NCBI GenBank assembly: GCA_015039465.1
Contig: MU130360.1
Coordinates: 238,239-285,184 of the forward strand
Length of the DNA: 46,946 bases
Direction of reading: 5' to 3'
From: Phlegmacium glaucopus
Lineage: Eukaryota > Basidiomycota > Agaricomycetes > Agaricales > Cortinariaceae
In this document: positions 31,339-42,247 of the stretch, one piece after another
Numbering within the stretch: position 1 is the first letter of the stretch
Layout: the number at the start of each line of letters is the position of its first letter
Translations under genes and position numbers: made by a program
The notes under the pieces: model-generated
Database searches by the model: none
Told to the model about the DNA's origin: nothing
What the model saw: only the letters and a program-made list of their open reading frames with translations

Positions 31339-32002
31339 TATTCTGAGTCGTCCGGATATTCACCAACAGGAGAGGTTGCTAGTGGCTGGCAAAAGGAAAA
31401 ATAACAACTTTCAAATGAAGGTGGTGCTAAACAGTCGCTTCCATAGAAAAACCTGAATGAGTCTGTGCTTATGGCTGGCTTGGACTGAGAGAGTAGCAGA
31501 TTGCACTTACCAGTCAAGTCACGGATGTCAAGACCCAGAGAAGAGTACTAACATGCAGCGATGGCACAATCAGATGGTACAAATTGGTGGGGATGACATT
31601 GCAGTTGGTTGGGTGGTGATCCAGCAGAGATGCCGCTAGAGGAAAGTAATAGCGGCAATGGCAATGAGCAGCTACTGATGGAGCTGAAACCAACCGTTAC
31701 AGGTCACAACACATTTATATATATATCAACTACTTACACGCTACACTTTCTGCCATCGGCGTCTCCCTCCTGCTTCACCATCCTCTTCCTGCTCTTCCTC
31801 CTCCTCTTGTAGACGCCATCCAGCAAGCAGGTTGACCCACCTACTCACTCTCAATTACTCACAGACCTATTGGAACTGGACATATCAAGAGACTGTTATC
31901 GATACACATTCATTTACTCTGCTTTGAAAAAAATCTCATTAATCTTTTTTTTTTCTTTCAGAATATGTTGTAGACTCTGTCGTGGAGACAGTTTATTTTG
32001 CC
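31339..32002. other. Intergenic, no gene seen
   Basis: Contains an AT run near 31717-31728 and a pyrimidine-rich stretch (31765-31810), which could be promoter-like. No coding signal. Confidence 0.4.
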
Positions 32003-32239
32003 ATGGGTCGTAAACCTGCACCACCCTCCTCTCGAGGAAAGGCCGCCACTCGTCAACTAGAATATACAAAGGTCATCGACTGTCTTCAAATTGGCCAAAC
32101 CCGCGAACTTCTTCCTCAAGGACTCCTCAATTCTACCTCTGGAACCCGGTCAAATCAGCGTTCAAGATCAGACAAAAGTTGCAACTTACTGTCGTATCTG
32201 TGCATTAACTTTCTTATGCCGTTCATCCTTCTTCTCTAA
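32003..32239 (+). CDS. Short ORF of unknown function upstream of the POB3 fragment
   Basis: ATG at 32003 opens MGRKPAPPSSRGKAATRQLE and runs 78 codons. An overlapping frame gives QTKVATYCRICALTFLCRSS with two Cys-x2-Cys-like spacings. No family recognised. It may be a remnant of whatever carried the POB3 fragment, or chance. Confidence 0.2.
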   Translation: MGRKPAPPSSRGKAATRQLEYTKVIDCLQIGQTRELLPQGLLNSTSGTRSNQRSRSDKSCNLLSYLCINFLMPFILLL

Positions 32240-32262
32240 CAATACATTTCACGCTGCATCTA

Positions 32263-33160
32263 GATCACGATACAATTAAAACAAAGGCTGAAATTGGTCA
32301 GGTTACTGGAGACTTGAATCTGAGCTTCGAGGAGGTGTTGGTGTCGAACCTTGCCGGCTCGAGGGATGATATGATATGGACATGTTCGCCGATTTCTTGA
32401 TATTGCAAGGGAAAACCTACAATTACAAGCTCCTTTTTCAATCCATTGCTCGGCTCTTGTTACCAAAGCATGACCAACATGTTATATTCCTCGTACATTT
32501 TCTCTTTCAAATCGCTCGCAAACATCAACTAAGCGTCAAAATCCAGTTGTGTTTCGGCACTCCCATCCAACAGGGTTAGACCTTGTATCAATATCTGGTG
32601 ATGCAGTTCACGCGAGAATAGAGGACATCACCACCGAGCGAGTAAGTGTTCATGAAATGCAGAGAGAAATCATCGATCTTATTTACTTCAGTGAGGACGT
32701 TGCCAAATACAATAAGTTGAGGAAGAATTAAGAAGATCAACATATGAATTTGTATCCAGCGATTTCCAGGCTTTGGCTGGCAAGAAAATCATTAGTTCAG
32801 GATGCTTCCAAAGGTTTGTCTGCCTTTAATTAGGTGTAGCGGAAGCCTAATACCAAAGTGATCACCCCAGGTTTTAAAGCTAACCTCCCATTCAAGATTA
32901 TCTCTTTCTCCTCGAAAGATATATTCTTTGTCTCCAAACAACCCACTCTGATTGGAATCAACGACATCCACCGAGTGATCTTCTTTTGTGACCTTAAAAT
33001 TGTCACTAAGAATGGTCCAGAACACAATTTACATCAATTGTCGAGGCATATTTGAAGGATAAAAAAGTGAGGGGCAGAATGATATGGCAACCCTGCCCCG
33101 GTTTATCGTTTGCTGCGGTTGTCAGCAACGGTGATGATGACGATATGCCAGCCCATTCAG
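32263..33160 (+). pseudogene. FACT complex subunit POB3/SSRP1 pseudogene, 5'-truncated
   Basis: Plus-strand pieces in POB3 order: HDTIKTKAEIGQVTGDLNLS and FEEVLVSN (from 32263), DMFADFLILQGKTYNYKLL and LLPKHDQHVIFL (32376-32500), LYQYLVMQFTRE (about 32582-32617), EDVAKYNKLRKN (about 32695-32730), LPFKIISFSSKDIFF and SKQPTLIGINDIHRVIF (about 32885-32985), LKIVTKNGPEH (about 32993-33025) and YLKDKKVR (about 33050-33073). POB3/SSRP1 with SPT16 forms the histone chaperone FACT. Breaks include frameshifts and TAG stops at Q and E positions near 32577 and 32618. The N-terminal domain is absent. The genuine gene should lie elsewhere in the genome. Confidence 0.75.
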
Positions 33161-33239
33161 TCAAATATATGGAGTTAGTCCAGGAAAATGAAGTTGACAA
33201 AAGCCCAAGGTTGTCTGTTCAGCGTATTTTTGGTGGATT

Positions 33240-34020
33240 GTACTAGACTCCGGAGGATGTCCATTCAGCTAATTTCCGGAGAGTATTCAAGGACCCAGGA
33301 ATGTCTGGACAGCTTACCTGTGTAGTAGGTAGTCCAATATTAGACTCCCGGAGGTTACTGTGTGAGCTCATTGTAGTTGAATATTCAACCCTGGAGGATG
33401 TCCAGTGAGCTCATGGTAGGTGAATATTCAACTCCAGAGGGTGTCCAATAAGCTAATGACAGTGGAATATTGAACCCTGGAGGGTGTCCAATGAGCTCAT
33501 GAGAGTTCAATAATCAACTCCGGAAGGTGTCCAATGAGCTGATGACAATTGAATATTAAACCCTGGAGGGTGTCCAATGAGCTCATGATAGCGGAATATT
33601 AAACCCTGGAGGATGTCCAATGAGCTCATCACAGTTGAGTATTCAACTCCAGAAGCTGTCCAATGAGCTGATGACAGTTGAATATTAAACCCTGGAGGGT
33701 GTCCAATGAGCTCATCACAGTTGAATATTCAACTCCGGAAGGTGTCCAATGAGCTGATGACAGTTGAATATTAAACCCTGGAGGGTGTCCAATGAGCTCA
33801 TGACAGTTGAATATTCAACTCCGGAAGGTGTCCAATGAGCTGATGACAGTTGAATATTAAACCCTGGAGGGTGTCCAATGAGTTCATGACAGTTGAATAT
33901 TAGACCCTGGAAGATCTCCTATCAGCTCATGGTAGCTGAATATTCAACTCCTGAGGGTGGCCACTGAGCCCATGAGAGTTGAATATACACATCTGGAAGG
34001 TGTCCAATGAACTGATGACT
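33240..34020. repeat. Minisatellite of two alternating units of about 43 bp
   Basis: Some 17 units of the form GTTGAATATT-...-GGTGTCCAATGAGCT-ATGACA. Two versions alternate through much of the array: one with CAACTCCGGAAGG and GAGCTGATGA, one with AAACCCTGGAGGG and GAGCTCATGA. This gives a higher-order period of about 87 bp. The unit contains the 14-bp palindrome GTTGAATATTCAAC. Confidence 0.9.
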
Positions 34021-35929
34021 CTTACACCCCATTCTGGAACCTCTCACATCTTTAATGCAATTTCCACCACCTTCAGATGTGTTTCTCCTAGCAAGTCATC
34101 CAAAGTCACATTTTTATCATGCTAATTGTTACATTATCCTCACCCTGTTAAAGGATGTATGGACCCAGGAATCAAGTTGAATACTAAGGTGCTTATCTTG
34201 GATAAGCACCTTACACCTATATACTACAAGTGTGTGAGTAATTACATCTAAATACGGCTAGTACAGATAGAAGGCATATGGTGTGTAAAGATAACAAATA
34301 TAGACATTGAGGTGTGACCGCAGTCAGGGATGTCATCACTGGAGGGGAAACTACTACAATGATAAGGGGGAGTACACAAGGTGTAGGATGAAGGGAGAGC
34401 AGTAGTGATACTATTGTAGAGAAGGTGAATGTATGCACATACTAAGCTGACCATAGAGATGGACACAATGAGTGTCCCCTAACACACCCTAGCATATAAC
34501 CCAAACCCAAAAAGTCACAATATGGTAAGGTGTAATACATAACTCTTCACCATGACACACTCATTCAATATAACTGTTCAGGAAAAGGCAGGTAGTGTTC
34601 CTATGCTAATAGGAATACCTGTTAGTTGTAGGAGCCATGTTGGGAACACAGAAGATCCCCTTACATTATGCTAGTGGGAATATTCAACTGCAGTCAGGGT
34701 ACTCCCTCTTTCCCCTACATCATTCCTCCCACTCCTGGAACCTTTTTATTTTATAGAACTCTGGAAACCAATTGTATCCCTACTACATATTTGTAAATGA
34801 ATAATTATTATTGGCCACATTTATTTATTGTTGGATCTCACCATATCAACTTACATTTTAATTCCTCACCAGGGACCCTTATCCTTTTCTCTTGGGATCC
34901 CCTCTGAGGTGAGTGTTATGTAATACTCTTACTTTCATAATACATTTAACTTTGGATATCCTGCAAGCTTCAGGACTTAGCTGCTATTTCACTAACCTCT
35001 GGAAATGTTCTGGAATTGCAGTTGGCCCTACAATGGTGGTCTAATATTACAAAGGGTGTCCAATGAGATCAGCTGAGTTTAGTATTCAAATATGGAAGTA
35101 TTCCAATGAACTGATGCTAGTTTAATATTCAACTCTGGAGATTTTCCCTCTGTTACCTAGCTTTTCAACAAAAATGGTTACAGGAGGTCTAGTCCAGTTA
35201 TTAGACCTAACTGCATTTTGAAAGACTACATGGTTGTCTATTATTCTGCTCTTCTGTAATGAGCCTTATACAACTCCCCTCACAGTTGAATATTTACTAA
35301 GATGAGCTCAGACACCTTGAGAGTTCAATAAAAGACTCACAACTGCTTACTCCTAGTGATTCAGTTAGATTCCAAGCAGTAAAAATACTACAAAGCCCAA
35401 CTCCATTTCAATGTCAATTCTTAATTCTACTTAGAGGGTTTCTTCATTGTGGTTGGTACTATATTATATATTGTATACTGTTTATTCATTAGTACTTCCA
35501 TCTGAAAATTAATAGCAACCCCCTATAAGAATTTGGGACAATACCTAATATTCATTTATCTATTCACACTTTGTACACTCTGCTTTGGAGTTCCTTATTC
35601 TACTATTTGTAATATTTAGTAGTTGATAAGGCATAAGAAATTTTGTGATTTACCACTGGCCTTGTGGACTCTTGATATCTTGGCTGATTCATCCCTTTGC
35701 TACTGGCATACTAACCCCTTGAGTCATGGTACATCCAAGTTCCTCAATGCATGGCAGGACCTAATTTCTGTTATGTATTAGCTTTCATTTGTCCAAAATG
35801 AAATAATTTCTTGATGTTTTGCACTTTAAGAATCCCCACTCTCAGGATCAAACACTACTGACTAGATTATGTTACTCCTTATTTCATTTCCATTGATTCC
35901 AACCACCTCAACCACTCCTAGGTGTTCAC
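34021..35929. other. AT-rich intergenic region, no gene seen
   Basis: A few diverged units of the preceding minisatellite occur near 35040-35150 (GTCCAATGAGATCAG, AGTATTC). No coding frame of note and no element ends recognised. Confidence 0.5.
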
Positions 35930-36165
35930 CATACTTTCCAGAACATTCCAGACACCTTCCGGAACATTTCTGACTCTTTCCGGAACATTTCCAACTCTTT
36001 CCAGAACATTTCCAACTATTTCCAACTCTGTCCAGAACATTTCCCACTCTTTCCGGAACATTTCCAACTCTTTCTGGAACATGTCCAACTCTTTCCGGAA
36101 CAATTCCAACTCTTTCCAGAACATTTACAACTATTTCTGGAACATTCCCAACTCTTTGGAACACC
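35930..36165. repeat. Minisatellite, unit about 18-21 bp (TTTCCGGAACATTTCCAACTC)
   Basis: A dozen units with core TTCCGGAA (8-bp palindrome). Being a multiple of three in part, it leaves long open frames on both strands, which I do not take as genes. Confidence 0.9.
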
Positions 36166-37127
36166 TATGACACTTGCCAGAAATGCAACAAATCCTGGAA
36201 AGGAACACATGGGAAATGCTTACATAAGCATGCTTAAACAAAAAATAAAAGTTCAACCAATGAACATATATTCTAATCAATGGCTAATAGATAATTACAT
36301 ATACAAGTTAAAAAGATAAAGTAAATAAATAAAAGGGATGATTTGAATAAGCAGAGATGGGGCCCATCATCTCTACTTATCCAAAGCACCAGAGGAAATT
36401 TACAAAATAAAAAATATAACATAATATAAAAATATACATAAGGGAGTGCTCCGGAATGAATCCGGAAGATTTGACACCTGTAATCAACCTAAGTAGCTGG
36501 TCAGGGTGATGCATGAGGCTTACCGTAAAGGAATCCGGAATGGATGGGGGCCAGAGACCAACTCTGGAGCATTTCCTGTGCAGACAAAAGTGAGCTGGTG
36601 GGTAAGGTGATGGAATGGGCTCACCAGACTGTCAAATAACTCCGGAATCTACACCTGGATAGCCAGAAATCATAATCCTATAACAATAACTGTGAGTGAA
36701 TAGGCAGGGTAATGGCAAACAACCTGGGAATCAATACCTGGACTGCTGGAAATCGTAATCCCTGTTACAATAACTGTGAGTAAATGGGCAGGATGATGGC
36801 AGTGGCTCACCTAGAGATGGATACAGTCTGGAATGATGCTGGAAACATGTCAGATACCATCGGAAACATGTGGCACTAGGCCTGAACCCCCAGAACCCAT
36901 AAAATATTGCCAAGTGCACACATGTTTGCTTTTACACACAACACGGCACAATGACAGGACTCCCCCAGAACCCAAGGACGAACCACACACCTGTCATCAA
37001 CCTCTACACAGCAATGATGTGCGTCCACATCTGCTGTGTATCCCGGGGTGAGGGATATTGACAGGGTATGATTAAGGGGAAATAAAAGTTAGCGAGCTTG
37101 ACATTTTATACCATTCAATCACGTGAT
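36166..37127. repeat. Intergenic region with tandem repeats of about 85 bp
   Basis: CAATAACTGTGAGT occurs at 36684 and 36769 (period 85) and a weaker third unit lies before it (36590-36660). TCCGGAAT words recur at 36450-36545. Nothing coding was recognised in the rest. Confidence 0.6.
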
Positions 37128-37245
37128 TTTGTTGATCAACATTGATTACTGTGTTTTGTTGATCAACATTGATGTGTTTTGTTGATCAACATTGACACAT
37201 TCTGTTGATCAACATTGACATGTTCTGTTGATTAACATTGACACG
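37128..37245. repeat. Five-unit minisatellite with GTTGATCAAC core
   Basis: Units of about 20-26 bp: GTTGATCAACATTGA followed by a variable linker ending TGTT. GTTGATCAAC is a perfect 10-bp palindrome. The last unit has GTTGATTAAC. Confidence 0.9.
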
Positions 37246-37309
37246 TTCAGTCACATGATTTTCACGTTCTGTATTTCAAAGTCAGAAAACAATAACCAAG
37301 ACCTAACTA

Positions 37310-38135
37310 CAGTAGAAGTTCTCATACTGCATAGCCTCGGGACCGGCCATTGGGTTATGCATTAATAGATATATGCAGGACAAAAAGTGTCACAAATTGT
37401 GACATATGTGACCCTCTGACCAATTGGGCGACAGCGTTACTCTTTTTTGTTTGGTTTTCATAAAATAACTGGGTCAACAATGTTTGAGTAGAGCTAATAA
37501 GATTTTCATGCAACAACTGGGCTCTGTACTTGCATAATTGACAAGGCAATTCTTAGGAGAAGCTCTCACCTCCTGATACCTAGCACAAACTTTTTCAAGC
37601 CTTTCACAGAGCTTCATGAGTTCACATCGTCAGGGCAAATCATCAACATCATCATCCTCTGAGTCCGAATCATCAAGTTTGATGACTTCACCACAGGCAA
37701 CTATGCGTGATAGTATTCTTTGTAACAGAGCCTTAGGCTTTCGTATGTAAGCTTTTGCTTTTGTGTGAGCCTGTTTACGGGTGGGTTCAGGACCAGCAGA
37801 TATTTCCATCGACTTTGTATTCATGGTGTTCGCTCGACCTCTTATGAGGAAAATCCTGTCATTCCACCCTTAGTACCATACCCTGTTAAGTTAAGCATTA
37901 TTCTAATAAATTGCAAGCAGTTGGTGGCGTTCCCGACCCTATGTCGTCCCCATTCATCAGTACAAACAAAATTCCCACCTACTCTGATAATGCATATTGG
38001 GGTCCCCAGGCCTATGCATTATGCATTATGCAATATGCACCCCATTTCCCTGCATCCCATGGTGGTTCCGACGTCAGACCTATGCATTAATAGAATTATG
38101 CATCATGATGTTATGCATTATGAAAACTTCTACTG
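37310..38135. mobile_element. TIR element flanked by TA, pogo/Fot (Tc1/mariner)-like
   Basis: The left end CAGTAGAAGTTCTCATACTG at 37310 and the reverse complement of the right end, CAGTAGAAGTTTTCATAATG, ending at 38135, match for about 25 of 28 bp. TA is present immediately outside both ends (37308-37309, 38136-38137), as expected for Tc1/mariner insertion, and a CAGTNGAA start is typical of pogo/Fot types. At 826 bp it is too short for a full transposase. The internal minus-strand ORF (37824-37630) may be a remnant of one. Second inverted motifs (TTATGCATTAATAG near 37353 and its complement near 38080) lie inside. Confidence 0.7.
37355..37824 (-). pseudogene. Broken reading frame inside the TIR element
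   Basis: Minus strand: MNTKSMEISAGPEPTRKQAH, then TKAKAYIRKPKALLQRILSR, then an acidic LDDSDSEDDDVDDLP and a stop at 37630. Beyond the stop, ELMKLCERLEKVCARYQEV and, in another frame, CQLCKYRAQLLHENLISSTQ continue. The basic-then-acidic layout with a coiled-coil-like end could be the C-terminus of a transposase, but no catalytic motif is present. Confidence 0.35.
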
Positions 38136-38143
38136 TAGTACAC

Positions 38144-38700
38144 AAATATTGATCTATTTGTATCTTGGTGAGTTTTCAAGATTTGTTTTTGATACTTCAT
38201 ATTACTTATGTTATACATGTACCGTCTAAGCTCCCGAGGTTCCGAAACTACAGGATTCTTCGTTGTCTCTGGGCATATACATCCTCCCCCATCTCCACCC
38301 AAATATTGATTACTTTTGATCTCGGTGAGTTTTCAATGTTTTCTTTTGATACTTCGCATTACTTATTCTCTATATGTACCGTCCATGCTCCCGAGTTTCC
38401 GAAACTACAGAATTCTTCGTTGTCCCTGGGCATGTACATCCTCCCCCATCTCCACCCAAATATTGATTCCTTTGGATCTTGGTGAGTTTTCAATATTTTC
38501 TTTTGATACTTCGTATTACTCATTCCCTATATGTACTGTATAGGCTCCCGCGTTTCCGAAAGTCCCGGACTTTTTGTTGTCCCTGGGGATGTACATCCTC
38601 CCCCATCCCCACCCAAATGTTGATTCCTTTGGATCTCAGTGAGTGTTCAATATTTTCTTTTGATACTTTGTATTACTCATTCTCTATATTATTATTAAAT
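38144..38700. repeat. Tandem repeat with exact 157-bp period
   Basis: AAATATTGAT (AAATGTTGAT in the last) occurs at 38144, 38301, 38458 and 38615, exactly 157 bp apart each time. Other shared blocks are TTTTCTTTTGATACTTCG and ATCCTCCCCCATCTCCACCC. About 3.6 units. It begins within 10 bp of the right end of the TIR element. Confidence 0.9.
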
Positions 38701-38744
38701 GGACAATTTATTGCTTTTAATGCTTTCACAGACCCTGGAGGTGT

Positions 38745-38840
38745 CCCAAGGCATCTCAAAGCATCTCAAAGCATCCCCAAAGCATCCCCAAAGCATCCCC
38801 AAAGCATCCCAAAGCATCCCAAAGCATCCCAAAGCTATCA
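38745..38840. repeat. Short tandem repeat CCAAAGCATCC (10-12 bp)
   Basis: Nine or so consecutive units directly downstream of the 157-bp repeat. Confidence 0.9.
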
Positions 38841-39589
38841 AGAATACTCTGGTGATCTTTAGGCCATCTCAGAACGGTGGTTGAGAACAGTCATAAAAAG
38901 AATATATTTAGGGTATTGGGTAGTAGGCTAGATATGATATGAGTTATATGAAGAGATGGGGTGTACTAGTAAATAAGGTAAGAAGTATAGATGATGAGGG
39001 CGATGAGGATTCAGGTCAATAAAATAGAAGAATCAAAAGATACTAATGCCTTTATCTGCAATACGGTCAAGATCAGCCTCCTTGACATCTTCAATATCAA
39101 CACTGTTGTCTTGTTCTATATCCATGAGGCTTGCAAGATTGCTGCTTGTTATGATCTGTTATCACATAAGGGCACTACAGTGTGTCGTACGGTACGATTC
39201 CTGGAACGGACACAGTGTGCCGTATGGTACACATTCCCAGAACACCTCGAATCCGGGAATATTGCCTACCATATATAGAAATACACAGTGTGCCGTGCTC
39301 CACGGACTCAAGGAATGCCTTCAAATGCCGACTGTGTATGCCGCTGCTGGCTCCGGTCCCATCCCTAGGCCACAGGAAGGGCCTAGGGCTGGTCATGTAT
39401 ATGTACCTTGGGGTCTAAGGTGATCTAAAGTAATGACAGAAATACATTTCCCAGCCTGATCAAATCGCAGAACACCTCCGAGAGGCACATTTCTGAGGAC
39501 CGGCATTCCCCACATGTAGAGGCCAGAAAACATTGTAGGGCCCTGATGGTGCTGATGTGAGTGCCGGCCATGATACCAGGAACTAAGAG
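38841..39589. other. Intergenic, no gene seen
   Basis: Near 39174-39300 the word CACAGTGTGCCGT appears twice with variants. ORFs here do not resemble known proteins. Confidence 0.4.
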
Positions 39590-39770
39590 TGCTGGTGCCT
39601 GAGTGCACCCCGGGGCACCAGCGCCAGTGTGTCACGTACCGGTGTATGAGTGCCGGTATGTCCATGCCAATGTGTATGCCGGTGTACCCATGCCGGTGTC
39701 TCTTCAGCCAATGTGTATGCCGGTGTGTCCATCCCGATGTGTATGCCTGTGTCCATCCCGGTGATAGGAC
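39590..39770. repeat. Minisatellite of TGTATGCCGGTG type
   Basis: Irregular units of 15-25 bp around TGCCGGTGT and TGTATGCC. The same words return at 41238-41430 and 42765-42935, so this region was probably continuous with 41238 before the segment 39771-41237 came in. Confidence 0.75.
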
Positions 39771-40261
39771 TGAAAGTTGAATACCTATGGATTATTCAAT
39801 TTTTCATAATATTATTCTTCAATTGAATCAAAAAGATCAATAACCCAACCATGAATTAATCTACAAATTGATAGTGTAAGGGTCAAAAGTGTTGACTACA
39901 CTTGTTGATTAAACTGGAAATTGCATAGTATGTATTAAATGTTAAAGCAGCAGATAACTATGATCTGAATTGATCTATTTATCATACTGTTAAATAACAC
40001 TACAAAAAGTTCAGACTAACCATACAAAATCCATAATGGTCAAATGAACTACTTGCAATCTAAAGTAACTATCAAGTCTACAACTATGAAGGAAATTGTC
40101 ATACGTAAACATCAATAAAGTTCCTGAAACAGTGAAACATTTGTGACCTTTTTGTGACATCATGTAACATTTTGTCACAATAATGTGACATTTGTAACAT
40201 TTTTGTGACATTTGTGACAAATATGACATCATGAGACATATGACATCACAAAACAATGCTC

Positions 40262-40450
40262 AGTCATCATAAAACAAGGCATGATATCATAAAACAAGGC
40301 ATGATATCATAAAACAAGGCATGATATCATAAAACAAGGCATGATATCATAAAACAAGGCATGATATCATAAAACAAGGCATGATATCATAAAACAAGGC
40401 ATGATATCATAAAACAAGGCATGATATCATAAAACAAGACATGACATCAT
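40262..40450. repeat. 20-bp tandem array with ATGATATCAT core
   Basis: About nine near-identical units of AAACAAGGCATGATATCATA in direct contact. The 10-bp core ATGATATCAT is palindromic. No spacers, so not a CRISPR. Confidence 0.95.
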
Positions 40451-40522
40451 AAAACAGGCATCATATCATAAAACATAGACATGACACCACAGACTCTTAC
40501 CTAATTTTGTTTCTCATTTATG

Positions 40523-40530
40523 TATATAAG
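40523..40530 (+). promoter_or_regulatory. TATA box of the LTR-like segment
   Basis: TATATAAG followed about 30 bp later by CAGTAACAGTAG and a CT-rich leader. It points to plus-strand transcription of the segment. Confidence 0.4.
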
Positions 40531-41237
40531 TAACTAGAAAGCACCAGTAACAGTAGTGAATTTGCACTCTTCCTTTCTTTCCCAAGTTTCAGCGCTCTGA
40601 ATTGGCACAAGTTAGAATTGGAATTACAAGTGGACTTGCTTTGCTTCACTCAGTTCAAAGGGTATTAAATCCTAAAGGGGCTTACCTTTGTTCTGTGTAA
40701 ACCAAGAATATTAAATCCTTTAGGGACTTGTCTTGGAAGCAAGGATATTAAATCCTTTGTCAGAGTCTGAGGATAAAACCTTGTACTATAAAGCTGTTTC
40801 ATAGTCTGCCTCAGGGACTTTAAATCATTTGTTGTGGATAGTCAAAGAATATTAAACCCTAAAGGGGCTTGTCTTTGAATTACCAAAATTGGTTATCATA
40901 TAGACAAAGGATATTAAATCCTATAGGGACTTGCCTTTGTTCTATCAAAAAGCACTATATCATAGTCTAAGAAATTGGACTATAAACTTGTTATAAGAAT
41001 CATAGTCTAAAGAAATTTGGACTTTAAACTTGAATCATAGTCCAGAACAACTTGGATTTTAAAAAGTGTGTTGCTGTTTTATTCAAGAGTATACTGGTTA
41101 TACTTTCAAGGAAACCCCAACTTGCACAAAAACAGAGTTTGTTGGTCATTAAAGTTACTGGTTTCTGGATTTGTTGTAGACAATTCCTAAAATAGTAATC
41201 CTTTGATTACCAAATAAAGCAAAACTCAATCATATCA

Positions 41238-41430
41238 CCGGTGTGTATGCCGGTGTGCTTTCAGCCGGTATGTCTCTGAGACCGGCCGTCGCCTTTCACC
41301 AGCTCAATTGCCAACAGCAGTGTGACTGCCGGTGCGATTTACTGAGGATGTGGCGGAATGTCAGTACCGATGATGTTTCAGTGCCGGTATGGGAGAATGC
41401 TGGCCTGTGTGTCATTGCCGGTGATAGGAC
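41238..41430. repeat. Minisatellite of CCGGTGTGTATG type, second block
   Basis: Diverged units (ACCGGTGTGTATGCCGGTG, AGCCGGTATG, GTGCCGGTATG). The first word CACCGGTG is an 8-bp palindrome. Related to 39590-39770. Confidence 0.7.
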
Positions 41431-41489
41431 CCAGGAGACATCTAGGGATGTAAACGCACCATTTTCGCGGTTTCACAACCTTCGCAGTA

Positions 41490-41620
41490 TACCTGCAGAT
41501 GTTCACAGATACTTGCGGATGCTCACATATCGTTGCAGATCATCGCAGGTCATCGCAGATCATCGCAGATCATCGCACATACTCACAGATCATCGCAGAT
41601 ACTTGCAGTCATCACCAACA
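41490..41620. repeat. Tandem repeat ATCGCAGATC (about 10 bp)
   Basis: Degenerate units CATCGCAGAT/CACAGATACTTGCAG. Strongest at 41530-41610. Confidence 0.85.
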
Positions 41621-42247
41621 TTCGCATTATCATTTGCAGTTACCAGCAGTTCTCACAATCTTTAAACACACTTCCAACGAAGGTCACTCAGGTGACTGTA
41701 TTACTCATCACCTTTATTTTTATCTTGTCTCCTTTATTTGGCTCTTATCTCCTATGTTTCATTCCCAAAATACTGGACCCATGTGACTCCGCTTTAACCC
41801 ACATTTTGCATTCCTGTTTCACCTTTCCGCACTTAGCTATTGCTAATTACTATATTATTAGCAGTAGCAAGTAGGGTAACACAAGGGAGGAGAGAGACGA
41901 AATTACCACACTTTTGATCCCACCTTTGGAACGTCGTACTAAGCTACCCTTGCACTCCTTAAAAATCATCCTGCACACTTCGCTTTTTCTGCGCATTATC
42001 TCGCACTTTAAAGCGAACCTTCGCACCTCATAAAACCTCACTATCACCTATTGAAGAGAACTACATCAACCCCTCAAACTACATGCTACTTGCGGTCTGA
42101 CCCCACCGCAGGTACATCACCGGTGGGAGTGGAAGTGCCGGCATCAGAGTGTCGAGGTGAACTTGATTTTGGACACATTATATTTAAACCCATTTACATA
42201 CCGACGACATCACCATCCTGTTATATTGTCAATATCAGATACAATTA
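41621..42247. other. Intergenic, no gene seen
   Basis: Non-repetitive. Several CTTCGCA/CCTTCGCAC words near 41975-42030. No protein-like frame. Confidence 0.4.

Larger units (their letters stand above)
39771..41237 (+). mobile_element. LTR-like segment (possible solo LTR), about 1.45 kb
   Basis: It interrupts the TGCCGG minisatellite. The likely start is TGATAGGACTG or TGAAAGTTG (39770-39780) and the end is ATCATATCA at 41237, giving TG...CA ends, with CCGG next to both. A TATA box (TATATAAG, 40523-40530) is followed by a plausible initiation region and pyrimidine-rich leader, and AATAAA sits 20-25 bp from the 3' end, an LTR-like order. There is no coding. Inside are GTGACATTT-type repeats (40135-40255), a 20-bp tandem array, and ATTAAATCCT-AGGGACTTG repeats (40660-40925). 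The start is uncertain because GGTGATAGGAC also occurs at 41420. Confidence 0.45.

Noticed and set aside
30862..31517. Ser/Thr-rich minus-strand ORFs of 117-190 aa
   Set aside because: They mirror the 119-bp tandem repeat and lack splice or homology signals.
35862..36164. Long open frames on both strands through the TTTCCGGAACA repeat (for example a Val/Gly/Glu-rich repeat protein)
   Set aside because: The frames follow the period of the minisatellite on both strands and have no flanking gene signals.
40262..40450. Regular 20-bp repeats resembling a CRISPR array
   Set aside because: Units touch each other with no unique spacers, and the genome is eukaryotic.
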